A stretch of DNA of 64,000 nt, taken from assembly GCA_019802505.1 (NCBI GenBank), contig JAFMOC010000088.1, positions 392,001 to 456,000 of the forward strand. Reading direction: 5' to 3'. The notes under the pieces are model-generated. The model made no database searches. It had not been told where the DNA came from and saw only the letters and a program-made list of their open reading frames with translations. How positions within the stretch are numbered: position 1 is the stretch's first letter; every line of letters starts with the position of its first letter. Positions 1 through 10,174 of this stretch are shown here, piece by piece. Position numbers and translations under genes: made by a program. The stretch is from Corydoras sp. C115 (lineage: Eukaryota > Chordata > Actinopteri > Siluriformes > Callichthyidae).

Positions 1-871
1 GTCCTCAGTTTACGGAGGGCATTCTGTGAGAAGATGGGCTCCTCAGTCAGTATCACCTCGGGCTTTCACCCACATACCAATGGTTCCTGCGAGCACTCAC
101 GCAACTAAACAATTTCCTGCAGCTCTATGCCCAATGTAACCCGTTAGATTTGTCTCGCTAACTCCCTTGGGCAGAGATCGCCCAGAACTCGCTGCGCCAC
201 TTGTCAACCAGTATCACCCCATTCCAATGTGTTCTGGGGTACCAACCACCCTTTGCACCATGGGACAGGTCTGACACAGATCCACCGGCAGTTGACGCCT
301 GGTTTTGGCATAGTGAGGATGTATGGGCCCAGGTCCACCAGTAGTTCACCGGTATAAACGGTTCGCTGATTGTGCCTGGGGTCCCACTCCTCGTTTTAAA
401 ATTGGGGACATGGTGTGGCTTATAACCCAAAATATCAGGTGTTGTGGGCATTATTAATAAAGTTTCGGTACGCCTAAAACTTCCGCAGTACCTTCGTATA
501 CACCCCACCTTCCACATCTCGCTTCTCAAACCATTCGTACCAGGCCCGTTGAAGTCCAATTGGGGGGAGTCTGGCAGGGATGCGACCGAGGATAATGTGT
601 CCAACATTTACTCGGTTACCTCTCTGTTGGACTCCCATAGGCACATTGGTAGGTTGCAGTACCTGGTGTATTGGGAGGGGTTTGGTCCTGAGGAGAGGAG
701 CTGGGTCTCTGTGGAGGACATACTGGACCAGAGTCTCAACAGGGAGTTCCATTGCGATCACCCTGACTGTCCCGCTCCATGCTCCAGGGGTCGGCCGCTG
801 CACCAAGGCAAACGCTCCAGTTTTCAGCGAGGGTCATCTCTGGTTGAAGCGCCTTTTTCTGGAGGGGATAA
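1..871 (+). pseudogene. Ty3/gypsy pol 3' end: integrase C-terminus and chromodomain (gypsy-1)
   Basis: Translation gives the C-terminal half of a gypsy integrase (PFQCVLGYQPP, and FHISLLKPFVPGP at about 505-545) followed by a chromodomain at about 630-775 (YLVYWEGFGPEERSW). The integrase would insert the element's cDNA, and the chromodomain is known in this lineage to bind chromatin marks and guide integration. The integrase part has in-frame stops (near 158 and 343), so the gene is dead; the last 172 codons from 444 remain open. Protease and RT lie before the window start. A purine-rich tract (CTGGAGGGG, 859-867) just before the LTR is the likely polypurine tract. Family assignment is secure; the exact subfamily is not. 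Confidence 0.88.
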
Positions 872-1534
872 TGTCACACACCCACACGCACATACCGTTC
901 CACCTAATTTGGGCTCTTCCACTCACCGTTCCTCATCCCCAACTAAGTTAGTACTATTGTAATACACGTCACTTCCTGCCACGCAGTCGGTGTGTAGATA
1001 CATATGTGCGCTGTCTAGCTCTATTAAGTGTTATTTAGTTACTTTGTTGCTTTGTCTTGACTATTCAGCTTCTTCATCGTTACTACACAGCATTTATTCC
1101 GCTTTTTTGTCCCACACTGCTTTCCAAATCGTGGTGTTATTGCTTACGTGTTTAGCCGCTAACACTAGCACTTTTTGCTCACTAATGCGGTCCTTTGCTG
1201 TCAACCTTGCTACATTTATTACCCAATTCTTTTAAAAATATTAACCTATATTTATAAAAGAACTGTCCCCTGATCTGTTTCGCTGGATTCAGCTGTTCAG
1301 ATTTTCGGATCGGGTTTTATTGGATTCGACGCTGATCTTCACGAACCGCATTGTGAGAACCTCCAGGACTCAACCTCTGTCCGAAGCTAATTCAGCCAGG
1401 TTTACTAGAGTTGTATCTCCACCAGCTGCTGCCACTGATTTGTCTCATCAAGAGCTGTAACAGGGGACCTATCCTTACATCTTAACCCACCTGAAGCTAA
1501 GTTAATTTCTTCATATATATATATAACCTTTTCA

Positions 1535-2150
1535 ATGGCACTTTCCTCTCTGCTTGCGTGCCCTCAGTGCAGTATGTATAGGCAGTCTTCCTCCGTCACT
1601 GATAAATCAGCTTGTAAGAAGTGTAGCCTAGTCATTAGTCTGACGGATAAGATTTCAGTGCTAGAAGAGCGCATTTGGGTTTTAGAACAGGGTCATGTTA
1701 GAGAAGATGTGTCTGGGACCAATTTAGCCAGCCCGAATGCCACGGGATCAGGTCCAAAATCTCCAGCTTTAGAGCTGTAGCAGAGCGAGTGGGTGAAGAC
1801 CAGGCAACATAGATGTAGAACTGAGAATCACTCTTCTAGGAATCACGTGTCCAATCGGTTTTCCCCACTCAGTAACTCACCCACTGAGAGACCGGTTGCT
1901 AAAAGTGCTCTGGTTATTGGCAACTCCCTGCTCAGACACGTGCGAATAGCTACCCCCTTAGAGACCATAGTCCGGTACATCCCGGGGGCCAGGGCTCCAG
2001 ACATCAGGGCTAACCTCAAAGTGCTGGCTAATGCTAAATGCTCATTCTTAAGAATAGTTATCCACGTTGGCACTAATGATAACGTTCGTCAAGCAGTCAG
2101 AGATTACTAAGGCTAATGTTAAAGAGGTGTGTGGAACCGCTGCAATGATG
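1535..2150 (+). pseudogene. L2 copy 1 ORF1: zinc-ribbon-like, coiled coil, SGNH-esterase-like
   Basis: Starting at ATG 1535 the frame shows two CxxC pairs (CPQC, CKKC) in the first 35 residues, then a leucine-rich helix (ISVLEERIWVLEQ) typical of a coiled coil. After a stop at 1778-1780 the same frame continues into VIGNSLLRHV and VIHVGTND. These correspond to SGNH hydrolase block I (GDS) and block III (GxND). ORF1 proteins of CR1/L2-group LINEs are known to carry an esterase domain. Here block I reads GNS instead of GDS. The frame ends where gypsy-2 begins, so the C-terminal block (DxxH) is absent. RNA binding or particle assembly is the presumed role; the function of the esterase is unknown. 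Confidence 0.75.
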
Positions 2151-2614
2151 TTCATTGACCGGGAGTTCTGCCGCCGATGGGGGATTCCTGCGAAGTCCCT
2201 TGAGACCTCCATCCAGGTCCAGGCGGTCGATGGCAGTCCACTTCCCTCGGGGGCGGTCAAGAGCATTACACCCACTTTGGGGTTAGAAATTGGGGGAGAC
2301 CATTTTGAGAAGATCAGTTTCCTGATTGTCTCATCACCGTCTACTCCCATCGTTTTAGGTTTGCCTTGGCTGCGTCGGCACGACCCCACGATCTCCTGGA
2401 CTGCAGTTGCGCTCACTCCGGTTTGTCCCTATGGTCACGCCCTCTCTGGTCTCGCCACCTTCGACACCTCTAAGGAGCCTCAGCCGGGGGCCCACCGGGA
2501 TCACCCTGACCGCCATGCCCCACATCCCAGAGGTCTTCCGCCCCGCCAAGGCAAACGGACCAGGTCTAAACGAGGGTCTTCTCAGGGTGAGCTGCCTTTT
2601 TCTGGAGGGGGTAA
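2150..2614 (+). pseudogene. Gypsy-2 retropepsin fragment fused to the Pol C-terminal tail
   Basis: Residues such as FIDREFCRRWGIP and VLGLPWLRRHDPTISW are the second half of a gypsy aspartic protease domain, ending at about 2400. From about 2480 the frame matches the Pol C-terminus of gypsy-1 (RG-PP/LHQGKR, PFSGG). So RT, RNase H, integrase and chromodomain have been removed between about 2430 and 2480. A frame stays open from 2067 in the LINE through to 2690 in the LTR, but this is a by-product of the joins, not a gene. Confidence 0.75.
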
Positions 2615-3123
2615 TGTCATGCATACACGCACACCCCTTACTACACCTGTTGCTGGTTCTGCTAATCACCGTTCACCCTCTCCTGATTAGTCTCATGTGC
2701 GCCTCATCGGCGGCAGCCGCTACTGGAGTCGGTGTCCCGGATTCACCAGTGCAGAGTTTTTTAGTTTTGTGTTCAACGTGGTTCGGTCTGAGTGCGTAGC
2801 TCTTCCACGCACTCACTTCTCACATCGCTACCCGCATTACTCAGCATAACCACTGCTTCTCTCCAGGATGCGACACTCGAGTGACGTAAGAGACCTCGGA
2901 ACTCCGGCTCTTACTTTCCCGCCTCCGACGCGTTTTTTGCCGCTTCCTCACCGGCTCAGGAGAGAGCCCGAGAGCCTGGTGACGTCATCACATTACGCTT
3001 TTTGACTGTGTTTATTTGCGTTTGGGGTTTGTTACCCTTTAGTCCACGTGGGAGTTAATAAAGACTGTTTTTTGTTGACGAACCACGCTTACCTCGTTTT
3101 CTCTGGCAGCGGGAATCCTGACA
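2615..3123 (+). repeat. Complete gypsy-2 3' LTR (509 bp)
   Basis: It starts TGTCATGC after GGAGGGGGTAA and ends CCTGACA, with TGTCA/TGACA inverted ends. The poly(A) signal AATAAA is at 3057-3062. The GC-rich middle contains a GACGTCA (CRE-like) site near 2981. It is diverged from the gypsy-1 LTR, so the two come from separate insertions. Confidence 0.85.
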
Positions 3124-4143
3124 TAGATCTTAGTGCAGGCTTTGACACTATAGACCATCTACTAAACATCTTAGTTGATAGATTAGAAAACACTGTGGGC
3201 ATTACAGGATCTGCACTCCAGTGGTTTTAATCCTAACTGACAGATTGTTATCAATTCACCTGTGTTAACAACCAATGTTCTGATCTTGCTATAGTTAAAT
3301 GTGGTGTTCCGCAAGGGTCAGTTCTGAGTCCACTCCTATTTGCGCTATATATGCTTCCATTGGGATCAATTATTTGTAAACATGGAATCAGTTTCCACTC
3401 TTATGCAGATGATGCACAGTTATACATTTCAGCTAACCTTAATGATGTTTGTTCAGTCAGTAAGCTCAAGGACTGCATCCAAAATATTAAAATTTGGATG
3501 TCAAAAAACTTCCTACTGCTAAATTCTGATAAAACTGAGTTTCTAATAGTTGGACCCAAGGAAAAAATTAACAAAACGTCTAACACTGTGTTAAACCTCC
3601 ATAACTCTTTAATTAGACCCAGTTCATCTGCAAATAATCTCGGTGTCATTATTGATTCAGATCTCTCCTTTACAAAGCACATGAGCAATATTACTAGAAT
3701 TGCATTTTTTCACCTTCGTAACATTTCGAAGCTACGAAATATCCTCTCCCTCCAAAATGCAGAAAAACTAATTAATGCTTTTATTAACTCGTTTAGATTA
3801 TTGTAATTCACTTCTGAAAGGATGTTCCAATAAATAATTACATAAATTACAACTTGTGCAAAATGTAGCAGCTAGAGTTTTAACTAAAACCAGAAAGTTT
3901 GATCATATCAGTCCTGTGTTATCAAACTTGCACTGGCTACCAGTTAAGTTTCATTTTGAGTACAAAATTTTATTGATAACATATAAAATTCTACATAATG
4001 AGGCTCCACAGTATCTGAGTGAGCTGATTCAATTGTATAAGCCAACACGTGAGCGCAGATCTCAAGGTGCTGGTTTACTCTTAGCTCCTAGAATAAATAA
4101 AATTACTGCTGGTGGAAGAGCGTTTTCCCACAAGGCTCCTTAA
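3124..4143 (+). pseudogene. L2 copy 1 ORF2: reverse transcriptase palm to C-terminus
   Basis: The sequence starts exactly at the RT palm A motif (DLSAGFDTIDH) and contains GVPQGSVLSPLLFALY and the catalytic YADD box (SYADDAQLYIS). The thumb and C-terminal region continue to about 4143 (LHWLPVKFHFEYKILLITYK). Stops and frameshifts occur near 3228, 3340 and 3806, so no functional protein is possible. The enzyme would copy LINE RNA at a nicked target. The upstream endonuclease and RT fingers are missing in this copy. Confidence 0.85.
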
Positions 4144-4960
4144 CTTCGGAATAGCCTTCCAGTTACGGTTCTTGATTCTGAATCAATATTAATCTTTAAA
4201 AGTAAATTAAAAACACATTTATTTAATCTTGTGTTTAATTAATTCTCTGTAGATAAAGGTGTAGATCTCAGGCTTGGCTGTGTTGGGTTTGTAATCTGTG
4301 ATCAGTGTGTGCTGGCATTTCACCTCTTCACCCACTTCATCATTAATGGGGGGTGTGGCGCTGAAATGATGCTGTTCCAGGGAGCCATCTGAACTATGTA
4401 AAGTCTGCAGTATCTATCTCTGCTGCTCTAACCAGTGATGCCGGAGTCACATGCTGCACTGTGTCAATCAATTACTTATTACTTAAATGCTGTGCTTTAT
4501 TATTAGCTCTAACTGCTTTTCTTGACTATTTCTTTTGAGGTGTGGCCGGTTTCCTGGAGGTTTAGTCAGATCTTCATCCATGGCTCCACCGAAGCACTGC
4601 GGCTACGACGAATACTGGATGGAACCTGGATATTAATTGTACTGGCGGTCCTGCAGGACCCCCTTAATGGACTTACATATAGTTTTCCCAGTTGTTAGAG
4701 TTTTTCCATTTGATCTTGACACAATCTGTACAATAGTATCCTATACTTTTGATGCTGCCCGGCCGCTCAAGGAGGATGAGTCCCCCACTTGGTCCTCCCA
4801 AGGTTTCTTCCTTAAAATAACAACATAACAGTGAGTTTTTTCTTGCCACTGTCGCTTCGGCTTGCTCTTTGGGGGTTTAAAGGTTTTTCATTCTGTAAAG
4901 CTGCTTTGTGACAATGTACTGTTGTAAAAAGCGCTATATAAATAAATTACTTGAACTTGA
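4144..4960 (+). other. L2 copy 1 3' UTR
   Basis: No open frame. The last 120 bases (CTGCTTTGTGACAATGTACT to the GCGCTATATAAATAAA box) are repeated in copy 2 at about 31080-31190. The 3' hairpin-like end followed by short ACTTGA units is the expected RT recognition end for this group. Confidence 0.7.
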
Positions 4961-5392
4961 ACTTACTTCATACCCTGTTTATTAGGTACTGGTGCATCTC
5001 ATCACGGCTGCCGCGTATTTAGGCTGGTTCTTCAATTCCGGCAGTTCAGAGGATGGAGGACAGATTGAGGACGACTCTAGTCCTGGCCCTCGGTGTTCGT
5101 GTCCACAGCTTAGATGTCTGGTCTGTTCACTGTGTTTTCCCAGGACACTCCACATGGGGACTCGTAAGGTGTTACGGGCTTCCGGCTCCATCATTTCTGA
5201 TCCAGCTGTGTGTTTCGCTTTTGTTTTTCCTGTTCCTGGAAGGCTCCGCCATCTGGTGATGTCACGGCTCGCCGCTCGTTGACTGTGTGTCAGTTTGTGT
5301 TGGGGCTCCTCCCCGTGTTTTCCTCGAAGGACAATAAAGGACTTTTTTTTGTTGCCAATCACCTTTCTCTTGTTTCCTCCATTTGCGTGACA

Positions 5393-6824
5393 CATATATA
5401 ACATTATTATGTCATAATAAAATATTAGCTTTTTTGCTAATAATTGTGTTACATAATCTCTGTAAGTTTTACTAAAGAGGTGATAATATTTCAGAAAATA
5501 ACTTTAAAAAATAATCTTTATTTCTTAACTTGTTAGGACAACAACTGGCATCAGCAGGAGGGTTTCAATCAGATTTCCTCTTTGAAGTTGGCCTCAGGTC
5601 CCAAACTAGATCCTGCTTGACCTTTCAGTGAAATAGTTTGCACCAAGAGCAGTGTTAAAAATGTCTGTGCTAAGAGAAGTTCTGAAATAGTTATGTCAAT
5701 GTTGGTAACATGCATTAACCCAGGGGTATCCAAACTTTTTACAGAAAGGGACAAATTCGAAGAAGTGAAGATGCCGGGGGCAAATAGTTCCTTCTGATGT
5801 TTTTTTTCTCCACAACAGTTAGGCACTGTTATAAAAAAATCATTGTCACAATTACCTTAAATTTTCAAATGGCAATGTAACCGAATCTAAGCAACTCGGG
5901 CGTGAACAACTCTAAAGTCACAATTTCATATATGGTCAGATAACATTGAACAAACTGTATAGCATACCTTAAGTTTAAGGTTTTCAAATTTAAGGTAAAA
6001 AAACTCTTCGTCACATTCATGTTGTCATCAGCACCCCTTAAAAAATCAGTAATCAGTAGTTGTGTCAGATATGTCTGTGTTTTCATTGCAGGCTAATGAG
6101 AAATTATTTAAAGTCACTTCTCTGCCAACCAGCTGCCTGACATATCTGACGATATGTCCAGAATTCTGTCAGAGGCTCTGAGGCAGACACAGATAATATT
6201 CGATTGGTGCTGGTAATAATTATGTGGTAAAAGTCAGAATTAAATTTTAAATGTTTTAAAAAATTGTTTTAACTTATTTATTCTGATAGATTATAACACA
6301 TTATAAGCCTGAGCCATTTGGAATCCAGACTTTGGACATGCCTGTATCAGCCAGTTTGTCTCGGGATCTTCTTCTTTTTTTTTTTTTTTATAGTTTTTTG
6401 TACCGTTTATTTTGGTAATGACTAAAAATATAGTCATTACCCCTCTATTGAACCTAGCTTGTTTTAATTTCTTCCATGGTAAAATTCATTAAGATGCTGT
6501 ATATTATACAGATCAAAAACTGGTTTTCATAGAGAAAGTAATATTATGAATAATAATAATTTGTTTGGACTTATTGCCTGTAAAAAACAAACCACGAAAC
6601 AAAGAGAAACTGCTCTGCACTGTAGGTGAGAGATTTTTCTGGAATAATATATTAGCAATAACTATGTAAACAATAAAACTACAACTTAAAACTAACACAT
6701 ATTGTAACAATCTGACCAACTTGGCTGTTACTATTAAAAGTCTGAGGACTAATTAGGTGAGTATGAATAATGCAAGTGTCAGTATACTTCAAAGATTACA
6801 CATTGTAGACTTTATTTAGTATCA
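5393..6824. other. AT-rich non-coding stretch
   Basis: Apart from the hAT-like end at 5722-5800, no gene or known repeat is visible. Open frames are short, AT-biased and lack recognisable domains. Confidence 0.4.
5722..5800 (+). mobile_element. hAT-like DNA transposon end (fragment)
   Basis: AGGGGTATCCAAACTTTTTA and the following purine-rich segment with GCCGGGGGC resemble the CAGGGGTGTCCAAACTTTTT-type end of Charlie-like hAT elements. I could not find the opposite end or an 8-bp target duplication, so this is a tentative fragment. Confidence 0.35.
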
Positions 6825-6893
6825 TCCAGAGCAACAATGATATAAAGTCCAGAGCAACAATGGTATCAAGTCCAGAGCAACAATAGATAAAAG
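6825..6893 (+). repeat. 23-bp tandem repeat, three units
   Basis: Three adjacent units (6825, 6848, 6871) share the core TCCAGAGCAACAATG with small changes in the A/T-rich end. Confidence 0.85.
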
Positions 6894-8262
6894 CTTATAA
6901 TAGAAATGTATATATCAAAAAAGTCCAAAAAAAACCATGGAATGAGCTCACCCAGTTCCTTGAAATGCCTTACTTCAAAAAAGGGTAATCCACATTTTAG
7001 AAGGGTAATCCATGAGTCAAAGACAAGGATGAGAGGAAAAAAAGAAAGGCCAATGCTTGTTTAGGCCTCTGCAGCCAACTTCCTTTTGTCCTTTTTCTTT
7101 TTCCTGTTACGTTCCTTCATGATGGCTGCTCTACTTCCTCTTTCCTGTTCCCCAAACCAGGGTTCACTTTCATAAAAGTCTTCCCCTCCAGGAATCAACA
7201 GGAAAGGATTACAAAATATAAATAATATATATAAAATATACCCACACCCCTATGAAGGGAAAACACACCCACAATATGGAAAATTAAGAGGCCACCACTC
7301 CTCCCAACACGAACAGCCGAACAATGAACAGCCTAAGGATTTTAAGGACTTTATTCCATGGGGTCACCTAAATAACACTATCAGGAAACTAAGTGTTACT
7401 ATTTAAAGATCGGGATCCCACAGGTCTCCTTTATGTGGCAGTGTCACAATATTACAAGACTTGTAAACTGGCCTTTTTCATTGTAATACAGTAACATCTT
7501 ACACATCTGTTGTAGTAGTTATAGAATAAATATAGATTTCAAGAAAAAAATATTCTGGTAAAGCAAAGAACATGTGGGCAGATCACACAGATGGAATGAG
7601 GTGGGGGTTTGGACTTACTCTGGCCGAGAAGACTGAAGATGGCGAGCAGACACATCAAGATGAATGGTGAGATGGACACTGCTACTCTATCATCATCACA
7701 GACTGTGTGTATGTGTATGTGTCATGTGTGCAAAAGAAAGAAAAAGTGAGAGAGTAAAATGGGTGAAAGGTAATTTATTTATTGCAGCTTTTTGTTTTAA
7801 GCCTCCAAAGATTTGTAACTCAGGCTTTCTTAATATATTTGTCAATTCTCTTGAACACCAGCCTAAATATTGCTAAAATCAGATTAAATCATATTCAGTG
7901 AATTAGTTATAGTGTTTTTATACTTGGTCACATTCAGAGATGAGCAAATTTATCAGTGTTTGGTGAATTATTTAGGGAATTTGCCTGCACACTCAAGAAG
8001 AAAAACTCATTCTTACAGTTAATAGCTACAATCACAATACCAAAGGTGAGAAGATCTAGAGTTGTGATGCTACCTCTACTGTTTTGTTTTACAAGCCAAG
8101 CTATTTATTCAGCAAATGTGAAATTTTCTAACCATCATTTTTTTATTTCAAACAATGATTTAAGGGAGGTGAGGTTGTCATTAGGGCTGGCTGCTTTGGA
8201 TTAATAGAAAAAAAAATCTTACAGGTTTAGTGCAGGATGGTTCATGAGGCATGTTTGACAAA
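6894..8262. other. Non-coding stretch, nothing identified
   Basis: Includes a pyrimidine-rich block near 7080-7150 and a short (GT)n near 7702-7733. Apart from the exon-like segment at 7619-7655 there is no recognisable coding sequence. Confidence 0.35.
7619..7655 (-). other. Candidate first coding exon with signal-peptide-like start
   Basis: On the minus strand an ATG at 7655 opens MCLLAIFSLLGQ, a hydrophobic run like the core of a signal peptide, and is followed directly by a consensus splice donor (A|GTAAGT) at 7618. The start context is weak. There is no second exon I can assign, so this may be chance. Confidence 0.2.
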
Positions 8263-8378
8263 TCATTCATATATGGGGGGATCCCTATGCTCATCAAGGG
8301 GAGAATGTTTTGGGTACTGGGAAATACACCCAGGACAGGACGCCAAACTATCGCTGGGCACACTCACTCACACAAACC
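8263..8378 (-). mobile_element. tRNA-SINE, 3' part only
   Basis: The reverse complement reads through GTGAGTGAGTGTGCCCAGCG, the TGTCCTGGGTGTAT box and the TTCTCCCCT box seen in full copies. The tRNA head is missing; the fragment abuts the Tc1 remnant. Confidence 0.8.
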
Positions 8379-9049
8379 AATCCATTATCCGGAAATGGAA
8401 AAAGTATGGCACAACTACAAACCTACCAGGACAAGGCCGTCCACCTAAACTTATAGGCCGAATAAAAAAATATATTTTTTTTTTCAGAGATTCAGCCAAG
8501 AGGCCCATGGTGACTCTGGATGAATGCAGAGATCCACAGCTCTGGTATGGGAATCTGTCCACAGGACAACTATAAGTCGTGCACTGCACAACTGTGGTCT
8601 TGATGGAGGAGTGGCAAGAAGAAAGCCATTGTTAAAAGAAAATCATAAAAAGTCACGTTTGCAGTTTGCCAGAAGCAATGTTGACGACACAGTTAACATG
8701 TGGAACAACGTGCTTTAGTCAGATGAGACCAAAAGTAAACTTATTGGCAAAAATGCAAAAGAGAATTAACACTGCACATCACTCTGAACATACCATCTCC
8801 ACTGTCAAATATGGTGATGGCAGAATCATGCTTTGGGACTACTTCTCTTCAGCAGAGACAGGGAAGTTGCTCAGAGTTGATGGGAAGATGGATGGAGACA
8901 AATACAGGGCAATCTTGGAAGAAAATCTGTTAGAGTATGCAAAAGACTTGAGACTGCAGCGGAGCTTCAGGAAAATGACCTTAAACATAAAACACGTATT
9001 AGAGAGTCCCAGTCAAGAACTGCATTTCAAAAATGCTCTGTGTAAGGTT
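8376..9049 (+). pseudogene. Tc1-like transposase, degenerate
   Basis: It begins within the DNA-binding region (SIIRKWKKYGTTTNLPGQGR, the helix-turn-helix and GRPP linker). It continues through LQFARSN and a SDET block with the first catalytic Asp, and ends around QENDLKHK, which matches the QDNDPKH block of the second catalytic Asp. The NPIE block with the catalytic Glu is missing. There are at least two frame changes and an in-frame stop just before SDET (TAG at 8716-8718). The upstream TIR is gone. It would have cut and pasted its element at TA sites. Confidence 0.8.
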
Positions 9050-9128
9050 TTAATGAAGATGTAGTCTGCTTAATTAAATATAACCTGCTTATGTAACAGA
9101 TTGAAATTGACAGATTTTTAGTAGTTGT

Positions 9129-9683
9129 TGTTAGGTTTTTGTCACTTGGTGTGGGTTTGTCTGGTGTCCAATCCCCCGTAATCCTGTGCACCTGGGTCTA
9201 ATCACGTTTCCTTTATTTAAGCCATGCACTCCCTTCATTCCCTGCCAGATAGTCTTGCACCAAGCCTGTGCTACGCCCTGACTACCCTAGCTCACGCCTC
9301 GCCTTGCCTCGCCTTTGCTTTGCCCCGTCCTCGCCTTGTCACGTCTGCCCTGGTTGTCTTCTGTTGTGTGTGCACGTTCTCGCCTTGTTCTGTGTTTATT
9401 TGTGTGCAGCTCACCGCCTGCCGCCACTACCTTGTCCAAACTCCCTACACGCCAGTCACCCCGGATTGGGACACGACACCGGCTGACGTCAGACATTGCC
9501 ATATGCTGCATCTCCACTTCATCACGTTCACTTCCTAGTGTTACCTACAGCGTGTCGTCCGATCCCAGTTCTGTCTACCCTGTGTGTCTGGAAATAAACC
9601 TGTTTGCACCTTCATCTCCGTCTACAGACTGTGTTCGTCTCCGAGTAGCGGATCCACCTCGCCCCGGTCGTTAGACCATAACA
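9129..9683 (+). repeat. 5' LTR of gypsy-3 (about 555 bp)
   Basis: Inverted ends TGTTA (9129) and TAACA (9683). The poly(A) signal AATAAA is at 9593-9598. The gag start codon follows 17 bases after the LTR end. I saw no matching 3' LTR in the window, so the ends rest on the inverted termini and the gag position. A primer-binding site is not obvious in TTACTATCTGGCC. Confidence 0.7.
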
Positions 9684-9699
9684 TTACTATCTGGCCACT

Positions 9700-10172
9700 A
9701 TGGATCCCTCGGAGCAACTCAGCGCTGGGGCGGAGCCGGTACCATCACCATCTGCCGGACAACCGCCCGATCAACGTCTCGATGTGCTCTTCGGCCGCCA
9801 GGAGGAATTGACAGATATGGTCGGGAACCTCGCGCTACAGATCCAGACTGTCCTCGCCTCCCTGCCCGCATCGCCCGCTGCTCCCACACCGGCGAGAACG
9901 TCCTCAAACCACAGTAACCAGGTACCGAATCCGTCTTCCGCATTGGCGATGCGCCACCGAATCCGTCTTCCACATTGGCGATGCGCCCCGACGGAGGTCC
10001 ACCCGGAACCGTATGACGGGTATTTACAAAGATGCAGGGGGTTTTTGTTCCAATGTGAACTATACTTCAACATCCACCCCTCGTGCTTCCCCACTGATGT
10101 GCGCAAGATCGCCTATATCATATGGCTGCTGCGTGGCCGTGCGCTGAATTGGGCAGAAGCGACGCAGGTGTC
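9700..10172 (+). pseudogene. Gypsy-3 gag, N-terminal part, cut by a Tc1 element
   Basis: ATG at 9700 (CACTATGG context) opens a frame rich in Pro and Ala. Around residues 105-155 it shows the conserved gypsy gag capsid block (PEPYDGYLQRCRGFLFQCEL, IAYIIWLLRGRALNWA). A 28-base segment is duplicated at 9927-9984 (ACCGAATCCGTCTTC, GGCGATGCGCC). At 10173-10174 a TA followed by a Tc1 end interrupts the frame. Gag resumes at about 11125. Confidence 0.83.
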
Positions 10173-10174
10173 TA

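Larger units (their letters stand above)
2150..3123 (+). mobile_element. Gypsy-2 remnant: protease piece joined to pol tail and 3' LTR
   Basis: Retropepsin sequence begins abruptly at about 2150 inside LINE ORF1, runs into the last residues of a pol protein, then a polypurine tract and a complete LTR. The 5' LTR, gag, RT, RNase H and integrase core are missing. The left junction is LINE-to-protease with no LTR, so a deletion has removed the gypsy 5' part together with LINE sequence. The right junction (LTR end at 3123, LINE RT palm motif starting at once) is a clean insertion edge. Confidence 0.82.
982..4960 (+). mobile_element. L2/CR1-type LINE copy 1, nested in a gypsy LTR and itself interrupted
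   Basis: The 5' end (CGCAGTC at 982) matches the start of copy 2 at 27403, so this is probably the true 5' end. The order is 5' UTR and ORF1 (982-2150), an inserted gypsy remnant (2150-3123), the RT half of ORF2 (3124-4143), then the 3' UTR to about 4960 (AAAAAGCGCTATATAAATAA, then a short ACTTGA tail). The endonuclease and the N-terminal part of RT are missing, apparently lost with the 5' part of the inserted gypsy element. The 3' end also matches 30971-31200. Confidence 0.87.
872..5392 (+). repeat. 3' LTR of gypsy-1, split by a LINE (872-981 and about 4962-5392)
   Basis: The LTR starts TGTCACAC right after the polypurine tract and ends ...GTGACA at 5392, giving TGTCA/TGACA inverted ends. 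The two pieces are separated by an L2 LINE. The right piece carries a poly(A) signal AATAAA at 5333-5338, and both pieces align with the intact LTR at 2615-3123 (shared landmarks: GGTGAYGTCA, TTGACTGTGT, AATAAAGGACT-like). TTAGTACT before and TTAGGTACT after the LINE may be the remnant of the insertion-site duplication. Confidence 0.8.

Noticed and set aside
2067..2690. 207-codon open frame that could be read as one gene
   Set aside because: It crosses three different pieces (LINE ORF1, gypsy protease, pol tail and LTR) and is an accident of deletion joins.
8237..8575. 112-codon frame starting before the Tc1 remnant
   Set aside because: It fuses SINE antisense sequence to the transposase remnant and is not a gene.
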